Shown here: positions 34,375-42,125 of the stretch, piece by piece
Layout of the letters: each line of letters opens with the position of its first letter
Numbering within the stretch: the first letter of the stretch is position 1
IMG/VR virus record: IMGVR_UViG_3300044982_000085
Location: 1 to 48,447 of that record
DNA: 48,447 nucleotides
Strand: one strand, 5' to 3'
Source of the DNA: a virus
The notes under the pieces: generated by a model
What the model was told of the DNA's origin: nothing
Databases searched by the model: none
Seen by the model: only the letters and a program-made list of their open reading frames with translations
Made by a program: the position numbers and the translations under genes

Positions 34375-36129
34375 ATGCCTGCACTGCGCGCCCCCCAAGC
34401 CAAACTTAAACAGGGCATTCAGTCCGCATGGAGTAGTGGCGCTCAGGTAGTGATGGCGGTCGGCCCGACCGGATTCGGAAAAACCGTCACGTTTGCGGAT
34501 CTCCTCCTCGATGAATCGGATGCTACCGCCGCCATCGCTCACCGTCGCGAATTGGTAGGACAGATGTCCCTGGCGTTGGCACGTAACGCGGTGCGACATC
34601 GTGTCATCGGCCCCAAGGAGTTGTGTCGTCAGATCGTTACCGCCCACATGGCGGAGTTGGGGCGCAGCTATTACGACCCGAGCGCGAAATGTGGCGTGGT
34701 GGGCATTGACTCACTCCCCGGTCTCAGTGCTTGCGATCCATGGTTGGGGCAGGTGCGCATGTGGGTGGGCGACGAGGGCCACCACTTTTTGCGCGACAAC
34801 AAATGGGGCCGCGGCGTGGCGCTTTTCCGTCGCGCTGAGCGCGGCGTGTTGTTCACGGCGACCAGCTTTCGCGCCGACCGCAAAGGGCTGGGCCGCGGCG
34901 TGTTGCTGCCAGACGGCGTGACGTGGAGCAATGATGGCATCGCGGATGCTCTCGTGCTCGGGCCGACGATGGGAGAGCAGATCGCGCAAGGGTACCTCAC
35001 CAATTTCAGGCTGTTTACGCCGCCCTCCGATGTGGACTACTCAGACGTTAACGTGACTGACTCGGGCGACTTGTCCCCGGTCAAGCTTCGCGCGGCGGTG
35101 CATCGCTCGACGCGGTTCGTCGGTGACATCGTGGCGGAATACCTACGCATCGCGCCGGGAAAACTTGGCGTCACGTTCGCGGTGGACGTCGAGTCCGCGA
35201 CGAAAATAGCGGTTGCTTTTCGCATGGCGGGCGTGCCGGCGGAAGTGGTCAGCGCCAACACCCCCGACGGCTTGCGACGAAACATTCTGCAACGGTTTCG
35301 TCGTCGCGAAATACTGCAACTCATCAACGTGGACCTCTTTGGCGAAGGTTTTGACTTACCGGCTATTGAAGTCGTCAGTATGGGGCGCAAGACCGAAAGT
35401 AAGGCGCTGTTTGATCAACAGTTCGGCCGCGCGCTGCGCCTTATGGTGGATGAAGATGTCGGCCGCGGGTGGGAGGAGCACACCGTAGAAGAGCGTCTCG
35501 CCCACATCGCCGCGAGCAGCAAGCCCTACGCCATCATCATCGACCACGTGGGGAACATTGAACGGCACCTCCCGCCCACGGCGCCGCGTTATCACACGCT
35601 GGCGCGAGGGGATCGGCGCATCAAATCCGATTTCACTGATGCCATCCCGATGCGCACCTGCCTCAATCCCGATCCCGTGTGCGCGGCATCGTATGAACGC
35701 GTGCTCAAAGCGTGCCCGATATGCGGATTCGTGCCGGAGCCGGGACGCCGCGATGGGCCGCAGTACGTCGACGGGGTGTTGCACGAGCTGTTGCCCGACG
35801 TGCTGGCCGCGATGATCAAGGCGCGGGATTTGCGCGACGCCCCGCCGCTCTACCCCGCCAATAGCAATATCGTTATCTCCGCGGGCATCCGCAATCGCCA
35901 CGACGAGGCGCAGCAGGCCCAGGCGCGGCTACGCAAGGCCATGGCACTGTGGGCTGGCCACCGAACTGGGCGCCTCGGTCAGCCGCTCGATGAGGCGCAG
36001 CGCCGGTTTTATTACATGTTCGGCGTGGATGTGCTCACGGCCCAAGCATTCCCCCGCGCCGAGGCCGAGGCGCTGGCGCTACGTATCGAGACAAAAAACG
36101 CTATTGACGGCCTCGTCACTATGGGCTAG
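34375..36129 (+). CDS. SF2 DEAD/DEAH-like helicase
   Basis: 584 residues. Motif I GPTGFGKTV (30-38), motif II DEGHH (133-137), motif III-like FTATSFR, and motif VI QQFGRALR near 350. The C-terminal part contains a small Cys pair (CPICG, with CLNPDPVC upstream) that may be a zinc knuckle, then a helical domain. Resembles phage and RecQ/UvsW-type DNA or RNA unwinding enzymes. First gene of the rightward island. Confidence 0.88.
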   Translation: MPALRAPQAKLKQGIQSAWSSGAQVVMAVGPTGFGKTVTFADLLLDESDATAAIAHRRELVGQMSLALARNAVRHRVIGPKELCRQIVTAHMAELGRSYYDPSAKCGVVGIDSLPGLSACDPWLGQVRMWVGDEGHHFLRDNKWGRGVALFRRAERGVLFTATSFRADRKGLGRGVLLPDGVTWSNDGIADALVLGPTMGEQIAQGYLTNFRLFTPPSDVDYSDVNVTDSGDLSPVKLRAAVHRSTRFVGDIVAEYLRIAPGKLGVTFAVDVESATKIAVAFRMAGVPAEVVSANTPDGLRRNILQRFRRREILQLINVDLFGEGFDLPAIEVVSMGRKTESKALFDQQFGRALRLMVDEDVGRGWEEHTVEERLAHIAASSKPYAIIIDHVGNIERHLPPTAPRYHTLARGDRRIKSDFTDAIPMRTCLNPDPVCAASYERVLKACPICGFVPEPGRRDGPQYVDGVLHELLPDVLAAMIKARDLRDAPPLYPANSNIVISAGIRNRHDEAQQAQARLRKAMALWAGHRTGRLGQPLDEAQRRFYYMFGVDVLTAQAFPRAEAEALALRIETKNAIDGLVTMG

Positions 36130-36132
36130 CCT
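36104..36132 (+). promoter_or_regulatory. Rightward promoter with TGACG-N4-CGTCA palindrome
   Basis: TTGACG 36104-36109, 17-base spacer, TAGCCT 36127-36132; palindrome 36105-36118. Located over the last codons of the helicase gene; likely start of the 36158-37567 gene group. The -10 is weak (three of six). Confidence 0.5.
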
Positions 36133-36157
36133 TCGCCTAACTTATGGGAGAGCACCC

Positions 36158-36427
36158 GTGGATCGTGGCATAAAAGAAATGATCGAAGAGATGCAAAGCC
36201 TACTCGATGATATGCACGGCATCGAGGAAACTTGCGACTCCTTAGAAGCATCGCGGGATGAGGCGGTGGGAGAGCGGGACGACTTGCAAGACCAGATCAA
36301 CACTAGCTATGTGGAGATCGAAGCGCCCCGCGCCGTGCTATCCCTGATCGATCGCGGGTACCTCGTGCTGATCGATCCGGCCTACCAGGTAGAGATTGAC
36401 GATTTGCGAAAGGCGTGCGGGCTATGA
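36158..36427 (+). CDS. Small coiled-coil protein
   Basis: 89 residues from GTG 36158 with GGGAGAG upstream. Strongly acidic, heptad-like (MIEEMQSLLDDMHGIEETCD, ERDDLQDQINTSYVEIE). No family recognised; ATGA overlap with the nuclease gene. Confidence 0.65.
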   Translation: MDRGIKEMIEEMQSLLDDMHGIEETCDSLEASRDEAVGERDDLQDQINTSYVEIEAPRAVLSLIDRGYLVLIDPAYQVEIDDLRKACGL

Positions 36428-36897
36428 ATGTCTTTTACGAATGGGCCGCTGCGTGGGGCATTCCGCCGGGCGCATTGAATGATCTGCGCAAGCGGCTTAT
36501 GGCCGGGGATGAAGTGCCGTTAACGCCCGGCGTCAGTGAGGCGGCGGTTCAGAACCAAGTGCGCCTCGAGGCCACACGCAAAGGCGGCCGGTTGTGGCGC
36601 AACAACGTGGGGGCGCTGCCCGATGCACGCGGCGTGCCGGTGCGCTATGGCCTGGCCAACGATTCGGCGGCCGTCAACGCGGTGATCAAATCCAGCGATC
36701 TCATTGGTCTCATGCCCAAGATTGTCACGGCGGCGCACATCGGCCAAACGTGGGGTGTCTACACGGCGCGGGAATGCAAGGATGGTTCGTGGCGCTACGC
36801 CGGCACCGAGCGCGAGCAAGCACAACTCCGTTATCTCACATTGGTGAGTTCCTTGGGCGGGGATGCCGCCTTTTGCACGGGAGAGGGTACGTTATGA
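36424..36897 (+). CDS. VRR-NUC-type nuclease
   Basis: 157 residues. Pattern SEAAVQNQVRLEATRKGGRLW (E near start), WRNNVGALPDARGVPVRYGL, SDLIGL, then ARECK (the E-x-K) and EREQAQLRYLTLVSSLGGDA with FCT near the end match VRR-NUC/PD-(D/E)XK nucleases related to Holliday junction resolvases. Likely processes branched DNA before packaging or in recombination. Confidence 0.82.
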   Translation: MNVFYEWAAAWGIPPGALNDLRKRLMAGDEVPLTPGVSEAAVQNQVRLEATRKGGRLWRNNVGALPDARGVPVRYGLANDSAAVNAVIKSSDLIGLMPKIVTAAHIGQTWGVYTARECKDGSWRYAGTEREQAQLRYLTLVSSLGGDAAFCTGEGTL

Positions 36898-37337
36898 AAA
36901 CACTACTGGCTTTGATGTTCGCATTGTTCTGCGGTGCGGCTTGCGCAGCCGATTTCGATCTCGGTACGTTCAGCCCCGGCTTGTCGGGGGTCAATACGCA
37001 GTGGCACTACCTGAGCGACACGCTGTTTTACACCTCGCATCGAAATCCCGCCTTTCCCGCGGATACGGAAGTGGTGATCAAAATGGGGAAACGCGGCGCG
37101 AGTGGCAAGATGCTGCACGTGTACCTTTTCACTTTCGATATTCGCTGTCCCGCCGATGGATCGACGCCCGACACGTTTGGCACCGAGGGGTACACGCAAT
37201 TTGACGGCAGCGGAAACTATATCGGCCAGTTGGTGAGCGATCGACCGGGCGGCGAAGATAGCGATACAGACAGCAACCCGGTGGCCGCCGCGGTGTTTGG
37301 GCTGGTGTGCCGTGAGCATCAGGTAGCGCAGCGATGA
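36894..37337 (+). CDS. Secreted or periplasmic protein, function unknown
   Basis: 147 residues, ATGA overlap with the nuclease. Clear Sec signal peptide MKTLLALMFALFCGAACAA with cleavage before DFDLG. The mature part (about 127 residues) is beta-rich and has one cysteine pair (IRCP ... GLVCRE) for a possible disulfide. Uncommon among replication genes; could be a moron affecting the cell envelope, superinfection or host signalling. Confidence 0.75.
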   Translation: MKTLLALMFALFCGAACAADFDLGTFSPGLSGVNTQWHYLSDTLFYTSHRNPAFPADTEVVIKMGKRGASGKMLHVYLFTFDIRCPADGSTPDTFGTEGYTQFDGSGNYIGQLVSDRPGGEDSDTDSNPVAAAVFGLVCREHQVAQR

Positions 37338-37567
37338 ACAAGCAGGAACAATTCGTCGAGGATCAGCAGGGGCCGGAGTGGACTCGCATAGCTCTGAGAA
37401 TGCTCTACGGGGCTCATGGGGATTACGAAAATAAAAAGATGCACATTCGTGCAAAGACTAAAGGCCTCGTGTGCCACGATCGGGTGTTGACGTGTTACCC
37501 CCGTACTGTCGGGGCCGAATACGTTAGAGCGCTGGCGATGATTGACGGTCTCGTCACTACGGTTTAA
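37334..37567 (+). CDS. Small hypothetical protein
   Basis: 77 residues, ATGA overlap with the secreted protein. Basic central segment (YENKKMHIRAKTKGLVCHD) and an end IDGLVTTV that resembles the helicase end IDGLVTMG, because both overlap a palindromic promoter. Function unknown. Confidence 0.6.
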   Translation: MNKQEQFVEDQQGPEWTRIALRMLYGAHGDYENKKMHIRAKTKGLVCHDRVLTCYPRTVGAEYVRALAMIDGLVTTV

Positions 37568-37570
37568 TCT
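37542..37570 (+). promoter_or_regulatory. Rightward promoter with TGACG-N4-CGTCA palindrome
   Basis: TTGACG 37542-37547, 17-base spacer, TAATCT 37565-37570; palindrome 37543-37556. About 28 bases before the TetR-like gene start, suggesting that gene may be autoregulated; primase-helicase follows. Confidence 0.65.
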
Positions 37571-37597
37571 GACTCAACTTTCCTCGAGCACCGCATC

Positions 37598-37921
37598 ATG
37601 ACGAAAAAGAAAAGCCCCGAGGTGCGCCGCGAGCAGATCCTTGCCGCAGCGATCACCCTAGCGGCTCGCACCAACTACGCCACCGTGACACGTAAACAGA
37701 TTGCCGACCATTGCGGCATCGCCGAGGGGCTCGTGTCCAAGTACCTCGGCACCATGATCGAGCTGCGTCGCACGCTGATGCGCACTGCCGTCCACGATGC
37801 GCCCACCAATCCCCACGCGCGCCGCATCGTGGCGCAGGGGCTGACCGCGGGGGATAAGCACGCTCGCAAAGCCTCTGACCTCGTGAAGAACCTGGCCATG
37901 GTTGAAGCCGCTCAATCGTAA
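37598..37921 (+). CDS. TetR-like DNA-binding protein, short
   Basis: 107 residues. Residues 8-60 read as a TetR N-terminal helix-turn-helix (RREQILAAAITLAARTNYAT, RKQIADHCGIAEGLVSKYLG). The rest is too short for a ligand-binding domain (normal TetR about 190-220). It could repress through the palindromes found nearby; this is inference. Lies between the promoter and the primase-helicase gene. Confidence 0.75.
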   Translation: MTKKKSPEVRREQILAAAITLAARTNYATVTRKQIADHCGIAEGLVSKYLGTMIELRRTLMRTAVHDAPTNPHARRIVAQGLTAGDKHARKASDLVKNLAMVEAAQS

Positions 37922-37933
37922 CCGGAGCGTGCC

Positions 37934-40312
37934 GTGGAACAATTACCCGAGGCGCTAGCTCCCCTAGCTGCTTACAAACAGTTCATCGTTTATAAACTGA
38001 TTCCGAGTCTTGATCGGGTCGGAAAGACCGACAAAATGCCGGTGGATTTTCGCACCGGCCAGATACGCAACGCGCACGAGCCCGCGATATGGTGCACGGC
38101 CGCGGAAGCGATCGACCACGCCAAGCGCATGGGCGCCCCGCACGGTGTCGGCTTCGTGTTTACGGACGCCGATCCTTTTTGGTTCCTCGACATCGACGGA
38201 GCGTGGGATGCCCAGATGCAGCAATGGTCACACGTGGCCCTCGCACTGTGCCAGCGACTCAGCGGCTGCGCCGTGGAGGTCAGCTCCAGCCACACCGGCC
38301 TGCACATCTTTGGCACGGGCGACATCCCGCGGCACGGCACACGCAATACCGAATTGCACCTCGAGTTCTATCACACGAAACGCTTCGTTGCCCTGACCGG
38401 CATCAACGCCGCCGGCAGCGCCGCCTACGCACCGCCTGCCCTCGCCGCCCTTGTCGCTGAATACTTCCCGCCCATCGGCGATGGGTCCAGCAACGCCGCG
38501 GATTGGTGGACAGAAGCACCGGTTGCGGCCTGGCGCGGGCCGGCCAACGATGCGGACCTCCTACGCCGCGCGCTGCAATCCAAGTCAGCCCGATCGCAGT
38601 TTGGCGCCTCTGCCAGCTTCCAAGCCCTTTGGGATGCCGATCCGGGCACCCTGGCCACGCATTGGCCGCCGGACAAGGCCGGACACGCGTACAACGCCTC
38701 CCACGCGGATATGGCCTTAGCGCAGCACCTGGCCTTCTGGACAGGCAACAACGCGCAGCGCATGTACGACATGATGTGGCAATCGGAGCTCGTGCGCGAC
38801 AAGTGGCACGCTCGCGACGGCTACGTGCGCGACACCATCCGCGCCGCGTGCGCCCTACAAACCGAGTGGTGCCAAGATAAGGCCGTTGAGCTGCCCGGCC
38901 TCCCTACGCCCGCACAGACGGTCCCGGCCCCCTCTAGTCCCGCTTCGCCGGCTCCCGCACCGCAGCTGATCACGGGAAGCACGTTCCTCGGGCCCGACCA
39001 GCAAGTGCAGCTCTTTGCCGGCTGCTGCTACGTGGCCGACATCGATCGCATCATGATTCCGTCTGGCGTGATGATGAAAGATCGCCAGTTTCGCACCCGG
39101 TACGGCGGTTTGACGTTCAGTCTCGACGCCGGCAACGAACGCACCACCCGCAACGCGTGGGAAGCCTTCACGGAGTCCAGCGTGTACCGGTTCCCCCGCG
39201 CCGATGCGTCATGCTTCCGGCCCTTGCTACCCGCCGGTGCGCTGATCGAGGAGAATGGCCGCGCCTTGGTGAATCGTTACGTGCCGATCGATATCCCGCG
39301 CATGCAGGGCGATGTGTCCCGGCTTTGGGCGCATCTTCGGATGCTGTTGCCGGCGGAGCAGGACGTACAGATCCTAATGGCCTACATGGCCGCGTGCGTG
39401 CAGCATCAGGGGCATAAATTCCGATGGGCGCCGCTGATCCAGGGTGTCGAGGGCAACGGTAAAACACTGTTGGCCAACATGGTGCAACGCGCCGTGGGCA
39501 AGCATTACACGCACTGGCCGCTGGCCAAGGATATCGCCAACAACTTCAACGCGTGGCTCGAGGGCAAGACACTCTACATCGTCGACGAGACGTTCATCGA
39601 CGATAAGCGCCTCGATGTGATGGAGACCCTCAAACCGATGATCACCAGCGAAGAAGGTATTCAGATCACGTTGAAAGGCGTGGACTCGGTGACGCGCGAC
39701 ATCTGCGGCAACTTCCTGTTCTTTACGAACCACCCTGACGGTTTGCGCAAGTCGCGCAACGATCGCCGCATTGCGCCCCTCTTCACCGCGCAGCAACGCG
39801 CGGGCGACCTGGCCGCCACCGGTATGACAGAGGCGTATTTCGAGGATTTCACCGACTGGCTCAAGCGGCGCGACGGATACGCCATCGTGGCGGATTTCCT
39901 GTGGACCTACCCCATCCCGCCGGAGCTCAACCCGCGCAGCATGGCACGCGCTCCCCAGACCTCCTCCACAGATACGGCCATACGCGAGGGACTCGGCGCG
40001 ATCGAGCAAAACATCCTCGAGGCGATCGAGCAAGACGAACCGATGTTCCGCGGCGGCTGGGTATCGAGCGCCGGCATTAAACGCGTGGCCGATGCGCTGC
40101 GCCGATCACTCCCGCAGACCAAATACAACGGCGTCATGAATGCGTTGGGCTACGTACCGCATCCCGGCTTACCGGATGGGCGCAGCAATAATCGCGTCAT
40201 GCCCGAGGCGCAACGCTCACGGCTCTATGTGCGCAGCGGCACACCCGCGGCGATGCTCACCAATGGCGCGGAGATTGCGGCCGCGTACCAGGCCGCGCAG
40301 GTGTCGCAATGA
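37934..40312 (+). CDS. Primase-helicase (primase-polymerase-like N-terminus, SF3-like helicase)
   Basis: 792 residues from GTG 37934 with CGGAG upstream. N-terminal domain has FLDIDGAWD (D86, D88) and VSSSHTGLHIFG (about 116-127), signatures of archaeo-eukaryotic primases. The helicase part carries Walker A GVEGNGKTLLA near residue 504, followed by IVDETFIDDKR and FFTNHPDG. Combines primer synthesis and unwinding for replication. Confidence 0.9.
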   Translation: MEQLPEALAPLAAYKQFIVYKLIPSLDRVGKTDKMPVDFRTGQIRNAHEPAIWCTAAEAIDHAKRMGAPHGVGFVFTDADPFWFLDIDGAWDAQMQQWSHVALALCQRLSGCAVEVSSSHTGLHIFGTGDIPRHGTRNTELHLEFYHTKRFVALTGINAAGSAAYAPPALAALVAEYFPPIGDGSSNAADWWTEAPVAAWRGPANDADLLRRALQSKSARSQFGASASFQALWDADPGTLATHWPPDKAGHAYNASHADMALAQHLAFWTGNNAQRMYDMMWQSELVRDKWHARDGYVRDTIRAACALQTEWCQDKAVELPGLPTPAQTVPAPSSPASPAPAPQLITGSTFLGPDQQVQLFAGCCYVADIDRIMIPSGVMMKDRQFRTRYGGLTFSLDAGNERTTRNAWEAFTESSVYRFPRADASCFRPLLPAGALIEENGRALVNRYVPIDIPRMQGDVSRLWAHLRMLLPAEQDVQILMAYMAACVQHQGHKFRWAPLIQGVEGNGKTLLANMVQRAVGKHYTHWPLAKDIANNFNAWLEGKTLYIVDETFIDDKRLDVMETLKPMITSEEGIQITLKGVDSVTRDICGNFLFFTNHPDGLRKSRNDRRIAPLFTAQQRAGDLAATGMTEAYFEDFTDWLKRRDGYAIVADFLWTYPIPPELNPRSMARAPQTSSTDTAIREGLGAIEQNILEAIEQDEPMFRGGWVSSAGIKRVADALRRSLPQTKYNGVMNALGYVPHPGLPDGRSNNRVMPEAQRSRLYVRSGTPAAMLTNGAEIAAAYQAAQVSQ

Positions 40313-40638
40313 AGCCGCGCATACGCCAGACTGGCCCCATCACTTGGGAGTGTCGCTCAGCTTGGAAATGCGGGTGGGGGTTCACTCCAGTGCAAGCCTA
40401 TCGGGCTTGGCGTCGTACGCCCGAATGGCCCCACATTGCGCCGGGGCTTTTTGACAAAGGAGGGGCGTACTTGTCGAGTGTCAGTGAAACAGATGAAGCC
40501 ACGCAATCAACGCGCATACCAGCATTGACCACGCCCAGCCGTGCCACCCGATCCGGCTATAGATGGGCGGCGCGCTGGGCGGCGTGGTGGAATAGGGCGG
40601 TAGGCCGGACAGAAAGAAAAACAGCGCCGCGAGAATGA
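40309..40638 (+). CDS. Small protein with Cys/Trp-rich N-terminus
   Basis: 109 residues, ATGA overlap with primase-helicase. The first 50 residues (RIRQTGPITWECRSAWKCGW, FTPVQAYRAWRR) resemble a family of tiny phage proteins of 45-60 residues. The remaining part runs antisense across the membrane gene at 40481-40660 and is less convincing; the true gene may have been extended. Confidence 0.5.
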   Translation: MKPRIRQTGPITWECRSAWKCGWGFTPVQAYRAWRRTPEWPHIAPGLFDKGGAYLSSVSETDEATQSTRIPALTTPSRATRSGYRWAARWAAWWNRAVGRTERKTAPRE

Positions 40639-40660
40639 GAAACACCAGGGTCATGTTCAT
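40481..40660 (-). CDS. Small two-segment membrane protein
   Basis: 59 residues, ATG 40660 to TGA 40481. Hydrophobic MTLVFLILAALFFFLSGLPP, a Pro/Ser/Tyr loop, then WAWSMLVCALIAWLHLF. Both segments could cross the membrane. Overlaps the rightward gene by 158 bases in antisense. Reading frame, length and hydrophobic pattern strongly support a real gene. Confidence 0.72.
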   Translation of the reverse strand: MNMTLVFLILAALFFFLSGLPPYSTTPPSAPPIYSRIGWHGWAWSMLVCALIAWLHLFH

Positions 40661-40725
40661 GGGCCGGAGCGTGCGCGGCGCGATGTGATGAGACTGTAAA
40701 AGATGACCGGATGCGATCCCGGCAT
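40657..40725 (-). CDS. Possible 22-residue peptide
   Basis: ATG 40725 with AGAGG six bases upstream; reads MPGSHPVIFYSLITSRRARS and ends in ATGA overlap with the small membrane protein. It may be a leader peptide for coupled translation or a real micropeptide. Short length makes it uncertain. Confidence 0.35.
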   Translation of the reverse strand: MPGSHPVIFYSLITSRRARSGP

Positions 40726-40813
40726 GGGGTACCTCTGAACATCCCGGGCTGCCGAGTCGAACGGCGAGGAGTGCTTTGCACCTGCCCTGCGTATCGCCTA
40801 CGCATTCATCCTC

Positions 40814-40972
40814 TTAAAGTTTATCCGATAAATCGTCGCGATCAATGGGGTACGCCTTGTCACGCTCGACATAACGGACCTCCCACGGGGGAATGCGCCA
40901 ACCCTCGGCGTCTTGATAGCAGACCCCGTACAGAGCGAGATCCTCGAGCAGCAATCGCGCGTTGTCGTCCAT
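40814..40972 (-). CDS. Small hypothetical protein
   Basis: 52 residues, start overlaps the previous stop (TAATG). Acidic, with GWRIPPWEVRYVERDKAYPI. No family recognised. A run of 88 bases without a gene follows before the 22-residue peptide frame. Confidence 0.6.
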   Translation of the reverse strand: MDDNARLLLEDLALYGVCYQDAEGWRIPPWEVRYVERDKAYPIDRDDLSDKL

Positions 40973-41178
40973 TATGCCGCAGGCTCCGGCACGACCCACC
41001 ACTGATCGATGCGCGCCGTGTAACCTGGCTCGAAACGAATCACGTAGGTGAAATAATGCGCAGGCTCTCTTACGCCTCGGTTGCAGATAGCGTGATCGAT
41101 GACGCCCACCTCGTTGCCTACCCGGACGCGGAGGCCCGGGACGAGAGGGTGAATAGTTTTGCGGATGGATGAGTTCAC
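40972..41178 (-). CDS. Small hypothetical protein
   Basis: 68 residues from GTG 41178 in GTGA overlap with the methyltransferase-like gene; ATG 41193 inside that gene is an alternative. Beta-looking with VPGLRVRVGNEVGVIDHAIC and FEPGYTARIDQWWVVPEP, resembling small SH3-like or KOW-like barrels, a guess only. Confidence 0.6.
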   Translation of the reverse strand: MNSSIRKTIHPLVPGLRVRVGNEVGVIDHAICNRGVREPAHYFTYVIRFEPGYTARIDQWWVVPEPAA

Positions 41179-41918
41179 GGCGAAAACCCCCATTGATCAG
41201 CCATAGCATCAGCGATGCCTTGGTAAGTGATAGCGCGAAGATGCGCCCGGTCAGGTGAGGGACTAAGCTTGTTTTGCCCGCTATCGGTCTGGTTACCCCA
41301 TCGTTCGCGCATCCGAATCCCGCCGCATCGCGTGCAATCATCGTTGTACTTGGCCATGTCTTCGTAGGTCATGTGATTACCGCAATCGGCGCATACGTAG
41401 CGCGGGCTGATGGGCTTCGTCGGCTTCAGGTCCGGCAAATTACAGTTACGCCATAGCCCTGTGGATTTACTGGCGTCATCGCCAAACTGATGAGGCTGAA
41501 TGACCTGATCCGCTGGCCGGTACATCGTGCCCAAAAACGACGGCGAAGGGTTTTCCGCCTCGACATTGAAGGGCAAATCCATCAACCTTCTGAAATTGGA
41601 CACGGCTTCATCACGAGCGGCACGTCGCTCTGCACCCACGAGCGTTCTTGGCTTCAGCTTCTGATGATACGGTCCATCCTTGAAAGCCCATGCAGCAGAA
41701 ACGGTGAGGTAGGTGCAGTCGGGGTGGAAGATGCCCAGATCCCAGTAGCCGACCTCGCCGGTGAGAATGCGCCAGATGTCGTCCTGCAGGTGCCATCGAG
41801 CGCCTTCCGGGTCAGTGCCTCGGTACGGTTGCACGTCGCAGCTCCATGCCTCGTGACCGCGTTTGCGAAACGCTGCCGCCACGACACCGCTGCACTCATA
41901 CCCGGCAAGGACTCTCAT
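41175..41918 (-). CDS. DNA cytosine methyltransferase-like protein
   Basis: 247 residues from ATG 41918 (ATGA overlap). Starts MRVLAGYECSGVVAAAFRKR with SCDVQPY, resembling the SAM-binding motif I of C5 cytosine methyltransferases. The catalytic region reads GIFHPDCTYLT (usual PPC, here PDC), then VEAENPSPSFLG and a phage-type end (ITYQGIADAMADQWG). A Cys4 knuckle (CADCG ... CTRCGG, about 190-215) is inserted. Could modify phage DNA against restriction; activity uncertain given the altered motif. Confidence 0.75.
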   Translation of the reverse strand: MRVLAGYECSGVVAAAFRKRGHEAWSCDVQPYRGTDPEGARWHLQDDIWRILTGEVGYWDLGIFHPDCTYLTVSAAWAFKDGPYHQKLKPRTLVGAERRAARDEAVSNFRRLMDLPFNVEAENPSPSFLGTMYRPADQVIQPHQFGDDASKSTGLWRNCNLPDLKPTKPISPRYVCADCGNHMTYEDMAKYNDDCTRCGGIRMRERWGNQTDSGQNKLSPSPDRAHLRAITYQGIADAMADQWGFSP

Positions 41919-42097
41919 GCCCCGATTTCCTTGGCGATGCGGTTCGGCAGCTGGCAATTCGCGACCCATTTCGGCGCGTTGCAGATGCCAAAAATCCGAT
42001 TGTCGCGGATGACCGTGAACACTTTATTATTGCCGACGATCACGACGTTCTGCACGAAGATGCGGAGATCGGGGGTAGCGTATCCGTAGCGGGCCAT
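41915..42097 (-). CDS. Small hypothetical protein
   Basis: 60 residues, ATG with GGAGAG upstream, ATGA overlap with the methyltransferase-like gene. Contains IFVQNVVIVGNNKVFTVIRD. First gene behind the leftward promoter at 42126-42155. Function unknown. Confidence 0.65.
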   Translation of the reverse strand: MARYGYATPDLRIFVQNVVIVGNNKVFTVIRDNRIFGICNAPKWVANCQLPNRIAKEIGA

Positions 42098-42125
42098 GGC
42101 GGTGCTCTCCGTTGAAGTGGAACCA

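Noticed and set aside
34288-34647. 119-residue minus ORF across the divergent promoter
   Set aside because: Antisense to the helicase and lacks a plausible start; its end reads like the promoter motif (IDDAVIMG), best explained as regulatory DNA.
37598-40312. Lysogeny module (repressor plus integrase)
   Set aside because: The TetR-like and small HTH proteins are not accompanied by an integrase, excisionase or attachment site anywhere in the window.
40700-40800. tRNA-like GTTCGACTC segment on the minus strand
   Set aside because: Could not be folded into a cloverleaf with acceptor stem and anticodon arm.
40557-40805. 82-residue minus ORF
   Set aside because: Has an AGAGG upstream but the sequence is low in structure and it overlaps the better-supported membrane gene in another frame.
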